DNA of 64,000 nt from Eucalyptus grandis (GCF_016545825.1 NC_052619.1:65978115-66042114), one strand, 5' to 3'; shown: positions 27,901 through 40,422, counted from the stretch's first letter. Numbers and translations are program-made. Notes: generated by a model not told the origin, from the sequence alone.

Positions 27901-29107
27901 TGTTGAGGTGGAATGATGCCTACAACCATTTGATTTTTTCCTTAGGGTTGGATTTTAAAAGCGGCACACTCTTCATGTGTATTGACACGTGTAACCAAAA
28001 TCATCTACATAGTTCTCGCGACATAAATTAATGTTCATCTTTTTATTTATTTTTCAAATTCCAGTTGATCAGAAATTTTCTTTGGATTAGTTCCTTGAGA
28101 AGGCATGTATGGTTTTAAATTTTCGACAGTCCATAATTAGCATGAGACCAACCTATCGAATTTCTCGTAAATGTTACTATGTTAATATAAATGCAAGATA
28201 TTATTCAATTTATGATTTTTTTAGAACCACGAAACTTCCTAACAAAAATATTATGACATATTAACCGACTAGACTTAAACTTCTAATGATTCTACTTATT
28301 CTTTTGATCTCACTTGATGTTATTTCTTCATAAATACAAATAAAAAGATATGCAAAGTTAAGACATTTTAGACTTCCATTTTTCCTTTGCACACTAGTCT
28401 TACTAATGTGTAATATCGTCAATGAACGTTTAATTTATTCAATTTGGCCCCTAAACTTTTGGTAAATGTTCAATTCGATTTATAAAATATATGAAAATAT
28501 ATAAAATTATCATTAATTAATTCAAATCAACATAATTCATTGATTTGGCTTTCAACCTGGTAAGTTTAAATGGTGGACAAAGAAAATAACATTATAGATA
28601 GATTATCCATGTAAAATTTTTAAGTCAAATCAGGATATAACAATCCACTAAAATAATATGGTTAATCATATTTCTAAATTGAACAAATCAAACAAATTAT
28701 ATGAGTATTGCATTCTAATTTGAGTTGAATATCTTATGTAAGCAATCCATGCGTTACCTTCTCTTTTTTTTGCTGTTCAAACATACCGAATTGGAACCCA
28801 AATCAACATATTTAAATTAATGGAATGACAACATGGAACTAGGCACTAAATTGAACATGCAATAAAAAATTTTGAACCATATTGAAGAAATCAAAAGTCT
28901 AAGGACAAGATTATAGATTTGGCTAAAATTCAGGGATTCTTTGTGTTATTTTTCTAAATATTATTGTTTGAAATAGGCAACTTCCTTAAAACGTTTTGTT
29001 TTCTCAATTCTTGAATTATGTCGACATGTATTTTTACTTCTTTTTAATGGTGTAATTATGCTCTTGAGACTTGCTAAAAGGCTTGCTAAAAGGCCAATTC
29101 ATAAGCC
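24993..29107. other. Long intergenic spacer
   Basis: About 4.1 kb without a supported gene. A GC-rich block at 26950-27370 contains a CACGTG G-box within CCACGTGGACC and repeated GGGGCCCC/GGGCCCC stretches. Its open frames in both directions carry no recognised domain. The remainder is AT-rich. Confidence 0.45.
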
Positions 29108-29852
29108 ATAAGCAATAGGGGTGAGTATGGTTCAAAGTTAGAACCCGAAATTTGAGAATCGGACTAATGAAAATCTGTAGGTTCTAGGTTTCAAGATATA
29201 TAGGTAGGGGTGAGCACGGTTCCCGGGTTCCCAGTTCCCTTTTTCTGGGAACCGGCGTTCCCGGTTCCGGTTCCGATTCCTAGAAAAAGGGAACCAGGAA
29301 CCGGAACCGGAACCGGAGTCATAATTCATAAAAAAAAAAAAAAAAAAAACCCTAATGTTGCCCCCGCAAGATTTCCCCCTCTGCGGATTCTTCCCCCTTT
29401 CCCTTTCTTTTCTCTCTCTCTCTCTTTCTTTATCCCCTTTTCCCTCGTCACGTCACTTCCTGCCCCCAACTTTTTCTTTTCTTCTCTCTCTCTCTTCTCT
29501 TTCCCCCTCTCTCGGCCGAAACCGTACCCCTTCTTCTTCTTCTTCTTTTTCTTCTTCCTCCTCCTCTTGCTGGCTGTTGCTTCACCCACCACCACACCGC
29601 CGCCCCACGCCCTACTCACCACCACCTCTTGGCCACTGAACAACCACCACCCACCGCTCGTTCGACAAGCCGTCTCGCCGTTGAGCCCGACGAGCTGTCG
29701 CGCCGTCCGCGCCGCCCCTCGTCGCCGTGAGCCACTACCACCGTCCCCAAGCCACTGTCACCACCTCTTGCCGCCGCTCGCTCGGCCGTCCAGGCCGTCA
29801 TTGCTCCAAACCGCCACCGCCACCGCCACCGCCAAAACCGAGCTCTTCCTCC

Positions 29853-30190
29853 GTCGGGGAAGTTGAAGCCCTCGAAGATCGATTTGGCCTCGAATGATTC
29901 GATGGCGAAGTGCTGGTGGCCGGGCTTCGCGAACCTCGCTTGCGGCTTGATGAATGGGATGGCCTCGTCGAGGTTCCAGTTCGCCGCTTCCATCTCGCGA
30001 GCCATGGCTTTTGCGAAGTGCCTCACGGATCGTAAGGCATAGTGGAGGGCTTGGGCGAAGTGGGTCGGGCTCAACGACGTGAGCTTGAAGCCGTCGAACA
30101 GGGGCAAGACGCTGCTCGCGTTGAGCTTCTTCTCCGACGACCGGTTCTTAGAGACGAGCTCGTTGAGCTTCTTCTCTGACGACCGGTTCT
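29853..30190 (-). pseudogene. Captured DUF641 (GIL1/IRKI-like) gene fragment
   Basis: Reading the minus strand from about 30190, the frame gives a doubled NRSSEKKLNELVSK-like stretch, then LPLFDGFKLTSLSPTHFAQA, LRSVRHFAKAMAREMEAANW, RFAKPGHQHFAIESFE and IFEGFNFPD. This matches the C-terminal portion of the plant DUF641 family (GRAVITROPIC IN THE LIGHT 1 and IRK-interacting protein relatives), where the order SxxHF, VRSIxxFxK, MxxxxWDxxAA, AFESFxxxxxFxGFxxPxF is usual. The frame is open but has no N-terminal coiled coil, and it runs on into low-complexity residues to a stop at 29616. It lies wholly within the inner hAT-like element, so it is a transduplicated gene piece. Whether it is transcribed is unknown. 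Confidence 0.75.
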
Positions 30191-30192
30191 CT
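30118..30192 (-). repeat. Tandem repeat within captured fragment
   Basis: The stretch GACGACCGGTTCT plus GTTGAGCTTCTTCTC occurs twice in direct orientation, about 45 bp apart. Read on the minus strand it duplicates the peptide NRSSEKKLN. The duplication is in frame, and normal family members have one such segment as far as I recall. Confidence 0.7.
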
Positions 30193-31273
30193 ATTATTTC
30201 ATTTATTTCTTTCTTTTTTCAATTCTGTTAAGCTATTGTATTGTTTTCGATGCTCCAGCGACTGCCAACACAAGTTTCTGCTCGACGTGGCACCCACTTC
30301 TTGCCCACTCAAATCAAGAGCGAAATGCCAAGCCTATGCTCATACAACATGCCCGTAGTTATTATTATGAAACATCGCCAAATTGACAATGTTTTCTCTA
30401 GAAAACTATGAATTTAGTTGTCTATTTGGATGTAAAAGATTTATATTGCTGTGTTTTGGCGGGTATTGAAAATGGAGGGCCAACTATTGAATTATTTCGG
30501 CTTCCGAATATTCGTGTCGACTACGAAAATGAAATAAAAAAAAAAAGAAAAAAAGAACCTATTGGAACTTGGAACCGACCCTAACCCGCGATGGGGTAGG
30601 TTCCGGTGTTCTCGCTCTAACGGGTAGGTTCAGGGTTCCAAAATGAGGAACCTGTCATCCGATGGTAGGTTCCGGTGTTCCAGACGGAACCGAACCGGAA
30701 CCGGGAACCGCTCACCCCTATATATAGGATAAGTTCCAGGTTCCAAAAAAATAAACAACTTGTTTTGATAGGTAGGTTACAAATTTCGAGTTCTTAGTTG
30801 GAGAAACTTGGAACTCGGAACCTTTTAATCTAGAAGCTAGAATAAGTTTTAATATTTTTTCTTGGTTCATGTCTTTGCATGATCTTGCGATATTCCATAC
30901 TATTTAATAATGAGTATATAATCTGGAAGCATTAGTTTGAGCTTCCATTTTATGACTGAGATTTTTACTTTATTAATGTTCATATTTTTTTTATGTGTCT
31001 TTATGATTAGTAAATTGTAGAAGCAAGTAGTGGTCATTAAGGGTTTTAATTCACCGTAATTGTTCAATTAATAATATAGGTGAAACTCACATAAACCTTA
31101 AAATCGACCCAAAAACCTGCAACATGGTAGATTTCAAGTTATAGGGAATGCATGGTAGGTTCCAAGTTCAAAAAATTAAGAAATTTGTTTCAATGAGTAA
31201 GTTTTAGGGTCCATATCGAACATATACGGAACATGTAACCGCTCATCCTAGATAAGCAAGACTTAGTTTGGAA

Positions 31274-32797
31274 AGGAAACTTGTTGAAAAATTTCTAAAC
31301 TTATTGTACTTTTATCAACTCAATTTTAAATGTTTTATTTTTGCTAATGGAATTCTAAATCCCTTCACATGTTTGACCAATTTTGGCAAGAAGTTGCTAA
31401 GTATATATCAACCATCCTATTTAACACGATCGACATTGATGTCGGCATTTTTTAATAATATCTTTGAATTTTTATCATTTTTTTTATTTTCTTTACTTTA
31501 TTTTTTAATTAAGGGTTGGCAAGGGTTAGAATGCCTTCATCTACACCGAGTGAGGACATCGCGGTCTTGTCTAGATCTGACAAGGGCATTGCAGCTCTAG
31601 CCAAATCTAGGTAGGGTGTTGCGCACCTTCGCTTTAGTCTACGAGGGCCAAGACGCCCACATTGGCCAAAGCGAGGGCCCGCGATGCCCTCATCTGGGGC
31701 CAACAAGGGTGTCCCGGCCCTCGCCAACTATATGTTATAAAAAAAGAAGAAGGAAAAACAATAATAATTCAAAAAATACTAAAATATTATTAAAAATGTT
31801 CACATCAGTGATTTTTGGCCAAAATTGGCTTGAGGCTCAATTGACAAATTGTCAAAATGTTTAAAACTCAATTGATAAAATTGAGGGTTTCGTCAATTTC
31901 CATAAAGCCGCCGCCCAATCCTCCTTTAGAGACATCCTAAGGGCTCTTTCTCTCCCTCCCCATCTGCCTCTCCCTTTCCCTATCTCTCTATCTCCTCATC
32001 TTCAAGACTTATACGTTGATTTTGCGGACATCGCCTTTGGCATCCTCCACGGAAGCGCAGAGTTTTGTCCATTGAGTTTCAAAGTTCGAAATGCGAGCGC
32101 CTCGGAAGAATAGATTCTTTCGGATTTGCTCGCTCCTCTGGCTCCAACGCTTGCTCCATATGGTCAAGCACTCTGCAAGTCTCCAAGGCTTCTTTGATGC
32201 TGCCTTTAGTCGTCAGCTTATCTGAGAGTGATTTTATGATCAACCGGTATCTCTTTTGTGGGTCTTCTTCTCTCGATTTAGAATTAAATCTAGTTTTGGG
32301 TGCTCTTCTATTCCAATCTATATATACAGATTTGGAATTTACAAAGCATTTTTTATGCTCTTTCAACCTGTTGGTGTTGTTCTGTTCAAAAAAAAAAAAA
32401 AAAACCCTGTTGGTGTTGTTGTTGTCTCTATACAGTGATGATGTCGGAGACGTTGAATTTAGATATACACCGCCTTTTAATAAATTTATAGCTACCGAAG
32501 AGGAAAATCTCAACGTGATGTTAATGCAAGATTCGATGATCGGCTGTCTTTTATGCTTTGATGCTATGACAATCCCGTCTTTGTGGAATGAGCGAGTTTT
32601 TATGAGATGTATCAAATTGATTTATCTTTTAGATTTATTTGCTTTGTGAGATTTGCATCTTTATCTCTTGAAGTTATGTACATCTCCTTCATGTGAAATG
32701 AAAATATTTCCTCCAAAAAAAAAAAACAAAATCAAAAGGTTTAGAATCAAAATTGACAAAATTGTAAAGGTTTAGGACTTTTTTGGACAATTTTCCC
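31274..32797. mobile_element. TIR-type element interrupted by an A-tailed insertion
   Basis: The left end (about 31274, GGAAACTTGTTGAAAAATTT then CTAAACTTATTGTAC) is the diverged reverse complement of the right end (GGTTTAGGACTTTTTTGGAC then AATTTTCCC, to 32797). Internal sub-terminal blocks also mirror each other (CAATTTTGGCAAG against TTGGCCAAAATTGGC). The core has a GC-rich block at 31500-31735 with repeated GAGGGC/GCCCTCG motifs. No transposase is seen. A separate insertion occupies 31884-32726. Confidence 0.6.
31884..32726 (+). mobile_element. A-tailed insertion, possible retrocopy
   Basis: The segment begins AGGGTTTCGTC, has a CT-rich leader-like stretch (31930-32000), and ends in 12 A residues at 32715-32726. 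It interrupts the sub-terminal repeats of the surrounding element, so it came later. A 3' poly(A) in plus orientation suggests retroposition. The plus strand has a 194-codon frame without a known domain. On the minus strand a stretch reading YRLIIKSLSDKLTTKGSIKE (about 32190-32250) vaguely recalls pentatricopeptide repeats but is antisense to the tail. A second A-run at 32387-32403 is flanked by CCTGTTGGTGTTGTT on both sides. The parent gene is not recognised. Confidence 0.45.
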
Positions 32798-34634
32798 TAA
32801 TTTGGAGTATACCAAAGTTCCTCCTCCTTAATTGCACACCTCCTATAAGCCTAATCCAAGCCTACTTATCTTAATCACCCTTTTCTGACAAACTCTACTC
32901 TAAATTGTGATGGTTATGTCTTATCTACCAGGAGACTATTCTATGGCAGCATCATTATACACGTATTGCCGACGACACACCCCACTCACCCTATGACAAA
33001 AAAAAGAAAGAAAAGAAGATAGTTTTGGGCCAAACATGATCATATTATGACAAAGAAAAAAATAGTTTTATATTTCACTGAAAATAATTAAATATAAAAA
33101 TCGAGAAAAGCTAAAGATGAGAATTTGCCACGTTGTGCACGCCACATGAGAATGGGAATGGGATGAATCGAACCTTTTTCTAGAATATTTCTAGGAGTGA
33201 GTGCTGATCTAATGATGATGATGATTCTACATGCTTTGAATCTGGGCAACTTGCGCACATCCACACTGCCCGGATTCGATCACTTATTGGTTAATCGACT
33301 CATTATTTGATAGACTCAGCCGCCGGCTCCTAGTCATGATCATTGTAGGAGAGCACTTCCAAAAGTCAAGATATCCAATTAAGATGCTTTGCAAGGCTGT
33401 CTTCTTCGACCTATTGATTGCAAAAGGCGAATATAAGGAGAAAAAAAAACACAAGAAATCAATTCACAATTTCCATCATGCGTATCTCTGTAAGCTCGGA
33501 AGTACATGTACAGGGGGCAATTATTCGAAGAATTTAAGGGAGCATCATGCCTTAGTCCGAAGCGATGGATATGATGGCATAAACGAACAACGAGAGGTCT
33601 GATCATGCAATCATCATTTCGCTGAAAATTAGTAATGATTGACGTGCAATTAGCACGTGAATGATTCCTAGAGAATTAGTGGGTATAGATTTTCGCTACT
33701 TTCGAGCGACATACTGCCCAATTTATGCCGGAAAAGACGGGAATTCATCGATAGAGCTCCTTTGCGGTGGGAGCATTGATCGGGATGAATCTCGGTCGAT
33801 AATTGCGGTCTTGTAGACCCCAGGGTTGTCTTTGTCAATGAGCTGTTGCCAGAGGTTCTGATTAGGGGAGTTCTCCCACCAGAATCTCCTCAATTCATGT
33901 CACTGTGTCAAGTACAAATAGGGACCAGTTCAGATGACTCCACTGAACTCGACTGCCTTTACAACTAGTGCTGTCTTTGTACACGAAGGCCATGTCACGC
34001 ACGCGCAGCACGCTAGGGAAGGGAAACATAACCGGCCCCCCTAATCATGTCCTAGTTTGAAAACCACATATCAACAAATCCATCTCAATCGTCTGAGAGA
34101 CGTCAAAGTCTCCCACGTTTCGATGTCTTGCTCTGCGGTGGCCAAGAACACTATTCCGTGGTTCAAAATAAAAGAGAGTTGAGGACATCTGAACTGAAAG
34201 CGAACCATGCCTAGACTTTTGTTAAAACCTCGGCCTATGTGGACCGAGCCAGCCAGGATTATGCTGTAACGTTCAAGAAATTCTCAGTAATAATCTATGT
34301 CAACCACAAAGAGAAATGTATTTCCATATCCATGGCAGGAGTATTCAGAAGTGAAAAACCCAAATGCCAGCATGGCGCCGAAAAAGTATCGAGAGAAACC
34401 AGTAAACAAGACTTGGATTGAATGATTGACCAAAGTTGGGGAACTAATATTATTTACAACATCCTTCCCTACAGCAACAGATGCTGCTAAAGAGAACTAT
34501 GTACAGGGTACTTTACAAGCCAATTTTTATGATTCTACACACTTTAACCCCCGACCCGGATCAATTATGGTTGATGCAATGTGGTCATGAATCATCCTAC
34601 TGCCTACCGGCACTACAGACAAGGTACATTCTTC
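32798..34634. other. Spacer with one orphan exon-like fragment
   Basis: AT-rich spacer and the ACR gene's 3' flank. The only coding-like sequence seen is the minus-strand fragment at 33723-33899, listed separately. Confidence 0.45.
33723..33899 (-). pseudogene. Orphan exon-like open frame, unrecognised
   Basis: The minus strand reads 58 open codons ending in TAA: ELRRFWWENSPNQNLW, then QQLIDKDNPGVYKTAI, IDRDSSRSMLPPQ and SSIDEFPSFPA. Its composition is that of a soluble protein's last exon and unlike the surrounding AT-rich spacer. An in-frame TGA precedes it at 33900-33902, so an upstream splice acceptor would have to be the weak GAG just before GAGATTC. I found no partner exon upstream and do not recognise the family. 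It could be a gene relic or a missed terminal exon. Confidence 0.3.
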
Positions 34635-37222
34635 CTAAATTGCCTCTAACGAACATGATTTTATTAAGCCCAGATTGTAAAGGAACTTCTCCGACCGTGA
34701 CCGGAAGAGGTTGCCCAGAGAGAATTTACCAGTGTCTTGTGGTGGAGACTGCGAGTAGGATTCATCTTTAACCTGAAGTATCGCCACGCCAATCTGTTTC
34801 CGGACAGACTCGATTATCTCGCTCTTGACTGGATTACCAGAGGAATCAGTCACATAGAACGTATTCACAGCTTGCGATCCCCTAGTGGTAACCTCAGCCC
34901 GAGTAACTGACAGGCCATTTTCTCTAAATATTCGAGTCGCATCGGACAGAAGGCCAACTCTGTCAGGACAACAGAGTTCTAGTTTTATTCCCTGCATACC
35001 AGAAAACCAATTTTACCAAAAGGAGGAGGAACCTAGATGAATAAACATTAGGACGTTATATGCGTGGCGAGTCGCGAGTCTCTGTGGATCTTGTACCTCA
35101 GAAGTTCTCCTCTTAATAGCAGCACCCAAGCAATGAATCACCCTTTGCCTCTCTGCCTCAGAACTAATCGGGGAACCATCCATGTGCCTGATGTAGTATT
35201 CCTGGCGCAACAGAGGTTAAAGAAAATATCAAGAGAGATCGATCCCCGCATGAATTTGCTAGATTAGACAGTTAACACAAAAAAATTGCAAAGTTCAGTG
35301 CAGAGAGGAGGGTGCTTCAAGAAAAAAAAGCAGCAAAAAGATGAACTGGTACGCCATTTGGTATAGACAATCTTTCAACACAAACGTAGGTTGTAGAAAA
35401 CTTCTCTAACACAAACATGTGAAGCACTTCAAACTGTATTGAATTAGCAACTCAAATCAAAGGATAGGAATTAGTTGGTCTGATACCTGATAAGCCTCAG
35501 GTCCCTCGGCAATGACAGTCCCGTGGTACACAACATAATCCATATCTGTCAATGTGCACACCGTATCAAAGATTAGTTTAGGGCGATCCTGGCATCTCAA
35601 GTTCACAACGGTATATCCCTTGTCCATGCAGTTGTCAACCGTTACAGAGAGTTTGCTCTGTTCTCCCGCAGATCCTCCGTCCACACCATCCATGTCATAA
35701 TCGCGATCTGCGTACATCAACTGATGGAGCCTCCTCTCGGTGTGAGTGGAGCCCACCGTGACAGCGGTATTTGCACTGTTCTTATCTCTGTCGCCCTTCA
35801 ACACAAACAGGAGCAGCTGCTTTATCTTAGCAAGGCGATCGGGATCGTCAATTGGCAAACTGGACTCTTCATCAGTGATATAGACGACAGACGCCATCCT
35901 CGAATTGTGGGTCCAGACTTCAGCAGCCACTACATTACATTTTAGGTTGGCCAGAACAGCAAAAACCTCCGAAAGCAAGCCCGGCCGGTCTCTCCCCGTC
36001 AGTTCAATAGTCGTGTTTTCCGCGGCAGCTTGGACACCAACAGAGCTCCTCAAGGAACGAAAACTCCGTATTCTGGGGCCCAGCGACTGTCACATGTAAA
36101 TTGAAACTCAATTGAAACTCACATGATTTAGCTCAAAATGCAGATGAATTATCAAAGTTCGGCGCGAACGGCAATGATAGCTCTAATTCTTTATAGACGC
36201 TATATCCGACATAAACGAATTCATCAGCTCATATGGGGAAGATGCTGATGTTTCAATCAGAAACCTCCCGACTGTTTATGTTCATATGACCATTCTTTGA
36301 TCCTCTCGAAACATTGTTCCCCAATTCTTACAAGACAAGATTTAATTAAAACGAAGGAGCGGTTTCCAAATTGTCAACACTGTAGTCGAGATCATGTATT
36401 TAATCTACACCAGTGATTCATGAAACATTCTTACAAAAACAAAAAACTTGCAAAATTGGAGTGTAGGATAATTCAGCCGATCTACCTGCTGAATCCGTTC
36501 AGCAACATCATCTTCAGAAAGCTTGTTCCCTTTCTGATCCGTCACGTAAAACACTGCGAACGATGATCGAAATGAAAACCGGTCATTGATAATGCAGTAA
36601 AAAGCACATGAACAGGAACAATAGAAATTAAATTCAACCGTCTCACCATCCATAAACCACTCCCCATCAGAAGAAATATAGGCGCGGCGAATTATGAGAT
36701 TCATATCCGTCAGGACCTGAACCACCTCTAATAAGCTCCCACGCTTATTCGCGCTATCAACCTAACACAATTCACAACAAGCGAAACAAAAATTACGACC
36801 GAGAAATCATGTCATACACAGGACAATACAGAATTCAAGAAAACCATCAAAACCAAGTACCTTGAGCAGAGTGGCCTTTTTGCTGGAAGCATTATCAACC
36901 GCAACCCTGAAAATTCACCACCAACCACAGACAAATTAGCACAGCAAGAAACCCGTCATCACCTCGAGAACAAAAGTCAAATCCCACCGACAAAAGCAGA
37001 AGAAAAACCAAACCGGGGCCAGGAACAAGGAGAAGCCCACTTTGCATCCCGCGAAAACAGAGGAGGCGCAAGAAACGAACACACGCGACACGAGACGGAC
37101 CCCGAGAACAGAACAGGGAGCGGACGGGGCGCAACGGGATCGACGTACCTGGGCGGGTTCATTCTGAGAACGAGTTTCTCAAACTCGTCGTCCAGGGCGA
37201 GAGGAGACGTCCAGCAATCCAT
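34635..37222 (-). CDS. ACT domain-containing ACR protein (four ACT repeats)
   Basis: Seven exons on the minus strand give 454 aa: 37149-37222, 36861-36906, 36647-36761, 36486-36553, 35487-36086, 35097-35201 and 34635-34991. ACR proteins consist almost only of ACT ligand-binding domains and are thought to sense amino acids or related small molecules. No catalytic domain is present. ACT1 covers about 35-105 ([20 protein letters not shown]), ACT2 about 125-200 ([18 protein letters not shown]), ACT3 about 258-330 ([19 protein letters not shown]) and ACT4 about 338-412 ([19 protein letters not shown]). The N-terminus [20 protein letters not shown] and the C-terminus [12 protein letters not shown] fit the family, as does the length (about 450). 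Start codon and exon 1 lie downstream of a GA/CT-rich leader. Subgroup is probably near ACR4/ACR6, not settled. Confidence 0.93.
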
Positions 37223-40200
37223 TCTTCCCGAACAAAACCCAGAAGAAGGAAGAGAGACCGAGAGAGAGAGAGAGAGAAAGAGGAAGAACCAAGCGCCGCC
37301 GAACGAACAGAGAAAGAGAGAGAAGAGGGAACACGCGCGCGAGAGGTTCTTGCACGGGTTCTGCCCTGCGCCTCCTCTGTCCAAACTCTGTCTCCCCCCT
37401 CTCCTCTCTCTCTCTCTCTCTCTTTGTCTGTCAACTCGTTGCGAATTTAACACACGCCATTCCGAAATCCCGAACGGGGCGTTTGCCTTTTGCGTCGTTT
37501 CACGCCTTTTTTCTATGTATGGCGAGCGGGCGCGTCGGATGGCGGTGGCTCTTGCGTTGGACGAAGAGTTTCTTGGAGGGACTCCTGATAATAAAAGAGC
37601 AGATCGCACCAGCCGCCCTTGCCCACCCCCCTTCTCACCAGTATTTATTTTTTCCCTTCTCTCTCCTTTAAATTTTTTTTTTTTTCAATACCAATGCAAG
37701 AATTTGGCATTGTGAATCTAATAAACGACTTGAATATTCCTACCTGCGAGTACCTATCTAGAGTTCTCTTTAAAAAACTAAATTTTGGAGCGGTTTTTTT
37801 GTTGTACGGCGAGATCAAAGAGTATAATAATAATCGTCCCAAGTCCATGTATGGATTGCGTTGCTTTGCACGGTGGACTATCGTCGAGACTCTCGATGGA
37901 AAGAAATTGCTTTGGTGAAACATCTGCGCGCAATTAGAAATGGGAATGTTAAATACAACCCGATAGCAAATATGTTCTGCCAACGTCTTACGGAAAATGG
38001 CACGGATATTGGGTAAAATCCCTTTTAACAAAATCTGGGAGATGACACGTGAGCATGAATTGCGGGATGTAATTAGGTCGTATGTCATGTGCTTTCGCCG
38101 TAGATCAAATTACGATGTTCGTTCGACATACGCGTGGTTGGCCGAGTTCATGATGGTCGTCTCCCTCTGTCTGGTGTGGGCGAGCTTTGCGGTGATTTCT
38201 GCTGTTCACATGGCGGCTCTGTGAATGAATGTCTGTCTTTTTGTTCTTGTGCATTGCTTAGCATTCTCTCTCGCTCGCTCACGTTCCTGCCTTGTTTTGA
38301 GGACACTCTTGCTTTCGCTTTAGGATATGTTAATAAGTTAATAACATCCTCGAACCTTTTCTTCTTTTTCTTCTTCTTTTCTTCTTTTATTTTCTAAGAT
38401 TTCAGCTTTTTCTCCCCTGGAAGTTTACTTAGGATTGAGCTAGGCCAGCAAAGTTTTGCATCTGGTGTCACCGACAAAAAGTCTTTTAAGCTCGATTTCC
38501 ACGTTTAAATGGGTGCCGGTTCATGTACTTATTGAAGCGATCTTGATTTGAGTATTGCAAGAAGCTCCGGAGCTTTTATCAAAAGACAGTGGATCCAAAG
38601 GACCACGATAGAACGGGAAACCCGAATCTCTTTAATTCTGAGTGCTTTATTAGTAAAATAAATATCATCGGTAACATCGATCAGCAGTGAAACGTGCAAA
38701 TCATAGAAATGTGAAAGAAGGACAAAAGAAAAGAACAAATTTCTTCTGACCCAATTTTTGTAAGTTCCGCATCATGTGGTCTAGAGCATGTGATTCACTG
38801 ATTAAATTAACTTTTCTTACTGAGATTTAAATAAATGATCTCCATCAAACGCCGGGCCCAATGAAGAGATTTTCTGTCAAATCGGCATGTTACTACTGTG
38901 TATATGTTGTGACCGGGAAGCCTGCCAATCTGCAGCTTGACACAGTGAAAGCCTATTGACAACATTAAGGTGCAAAAAGCCCTATATGGTCTAAAGGCTG
39001 AACCTAGGTCTCCCTTTGTTGTCCCCAAATCAGAAAAATCTTTTGTGGAGATGGAATTGATTGCGCTTTTTATGGGGGCGACTCCTTTGTGGGGGCTTGA
39101 GGGGGGCATATATGTCTGATTATCAAGGCTCAAGATCTTAGCCAAGATCTCTGCTGTGCTTAAGGAGGACATCTTCCCCTGCCTCTCCTCTTACTCTTTT
39201 GTCAAATCTAAAGGAATCTGCCTTTTTTTGCCCTAGCAGCAGGATGCCCATCTCTCTCTTTCTCTCTCTCTCCTCTTCTTGGTTGGACTGTAGGCTCCCT
39301 ATTCTGCTCCGGGGAAGCTTTTTGCTCGTGCGCTCAACACTTTCTCACCGTCAAATTTTGCATCATGATATGGTAAACGGACATCTTTAAGCTAGTCTTT
39401 GAGGATAGAGTCAAAGGTGAAAACTCAATACATCCAATCCCATTCGATTGATCTCAAGCTTTTTTATATATTGCGATGATGGAATTGAAAATTCCATCTT
39501 ACCCTCTGCATTTTTATTTTGTATTGGGAATAGTCATATTCTAATGAGAGTAAAAAGAAGCCTCTCTCCTACCTTTTTATGATGTGTAATGTCACGATGT
39601 GTCATCGTAATTAAATATAAGAGTGTCATACCGCATTATAACATCACGATCATTTGCATTACTCGAGTGTAAAAGGATCATAAAGAAAAGTAACGGTACT
39701 AGTAGTGTATCTTGTGTTGCTAATGTGAGATCAGTATATACATGCCTTTTTGTATGGTTTTGCCCAAGCTCTGCTCCAATATGTGTAGTCTGTTGAACGA
39801 AGTTCACCTTTTCCCTCTAGTTTTTTTTTTTTTTTTGCAATAAAATACCTATGAAAAATAATTTGTTTGGGAGCCGGCCTAGCACATGATTCCTCCAAGG
39901 ATATAATAAAATAAAATAGAATAAATTAAAATAAAACCTAGTGTCAAGATCCACTATGATTGGATAATCCCAACAACCCCTTGTCAAGTGTGGATATTGC
40001 TATGAGTTTTAATTTATTTAATGTGATTCTTGAATAAAATCATTATTATTTTTTAAATTATTTCACAAGTAATTCTTAAATTTGACATATCATCCTTGAA
40101 ATTTTTAATTTATTTAATATAAAGTTATCCATAAACTTTTAATTTTTCAATATAATTCTTAAAATTTTAGTACATGTTTAATCTATTATTTAGATCGTAT

Positions 40201-40382
40201 AAAAGTGTTCAATGTTATCTAAGAACTACATTAAACAAACTGAAATTTTAAGAATGACATTGCATGGTGAATTAAAATTCAAAGATTAAATTGAACATAA
40301 TAAAAGCTCATATATGACATTGTACGTTTGCTCAAAACTCAGGGATCAATTGTATTATTACTTTTTTTCACTGACTATTTTA

Positions 40383-40422
40383 CATTTGTTTAAGATGAAT
40401 CGCATTTGTTTAAGATGAATCG
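40383..40422 (+). repeat. 2 x 20-bp tandem repeat
   Basis: CATTTGTTTAAGATGAATCG occurs twice in succession without mismatch. Confidence 0.95.

Larger units (their letters stand above)
29197..30728. mobile_element. Inner hAT-like element carrying a captured host gene fragment
   Basis: Terminal inverted repeats TAGGGGTGAGC (29205) and GCTCACCCCTA (ending 30720) are perfect over 11 bp and continue imperfectly through GGTTCCCGG-type blocks. The element is flanked by a perfect 8-bp duplication, TATATAGG, at 29197-29204 and 30721-30728. These are hAT-superfamily hallmarks. It is non-autonomous, since no transposase frame exists. The 1.5-kb interior contains an antisense DUF641 gene fragment (29853-30190) and GC-rich Pro/His/Ala-type low-complexity sequence. 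It sits inside an older element of the same family. Confidence 0.8.
29108..31259. mobile_element. Outer hAT-like element, split by a nested relative
   Basis: The left terminus TAGGGGTGAG (29116) pairs with CTCATCCTA ending at about 31250. ATAAGCAA lies at 29108-29115 on the left and at 31252-31259 on the right, an 8-bp target duplication with one base of slippage. The interior on both sides of the nested insertion has repeated GGTTCCAAG/GGTTCTAGG/GGAACC motifs typical of this family. It carries no transposase. TIR type and 8-bp duplication fit hAT. Confidence 0.65.

Noticed and set aside
29210..29866. 218-codon plus-strand frame rich in Pro, His and Phe
   Set aside because: Low-complexity reading of the hAT-like element's terminal repeats and poly-A/CT tracts.
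38807..39172. 121-codon minus-strand frame
   Set aside because: No family recognised and no clear promoter or conserved motif. It cannot be supported.
39230..39320. TTGGACTGTAGGCTCCC, reminiscent of miR319
   Set aside because: Several mismatches to the conserved miRNA, and no convincing complementary arm within 250 bp upstream.
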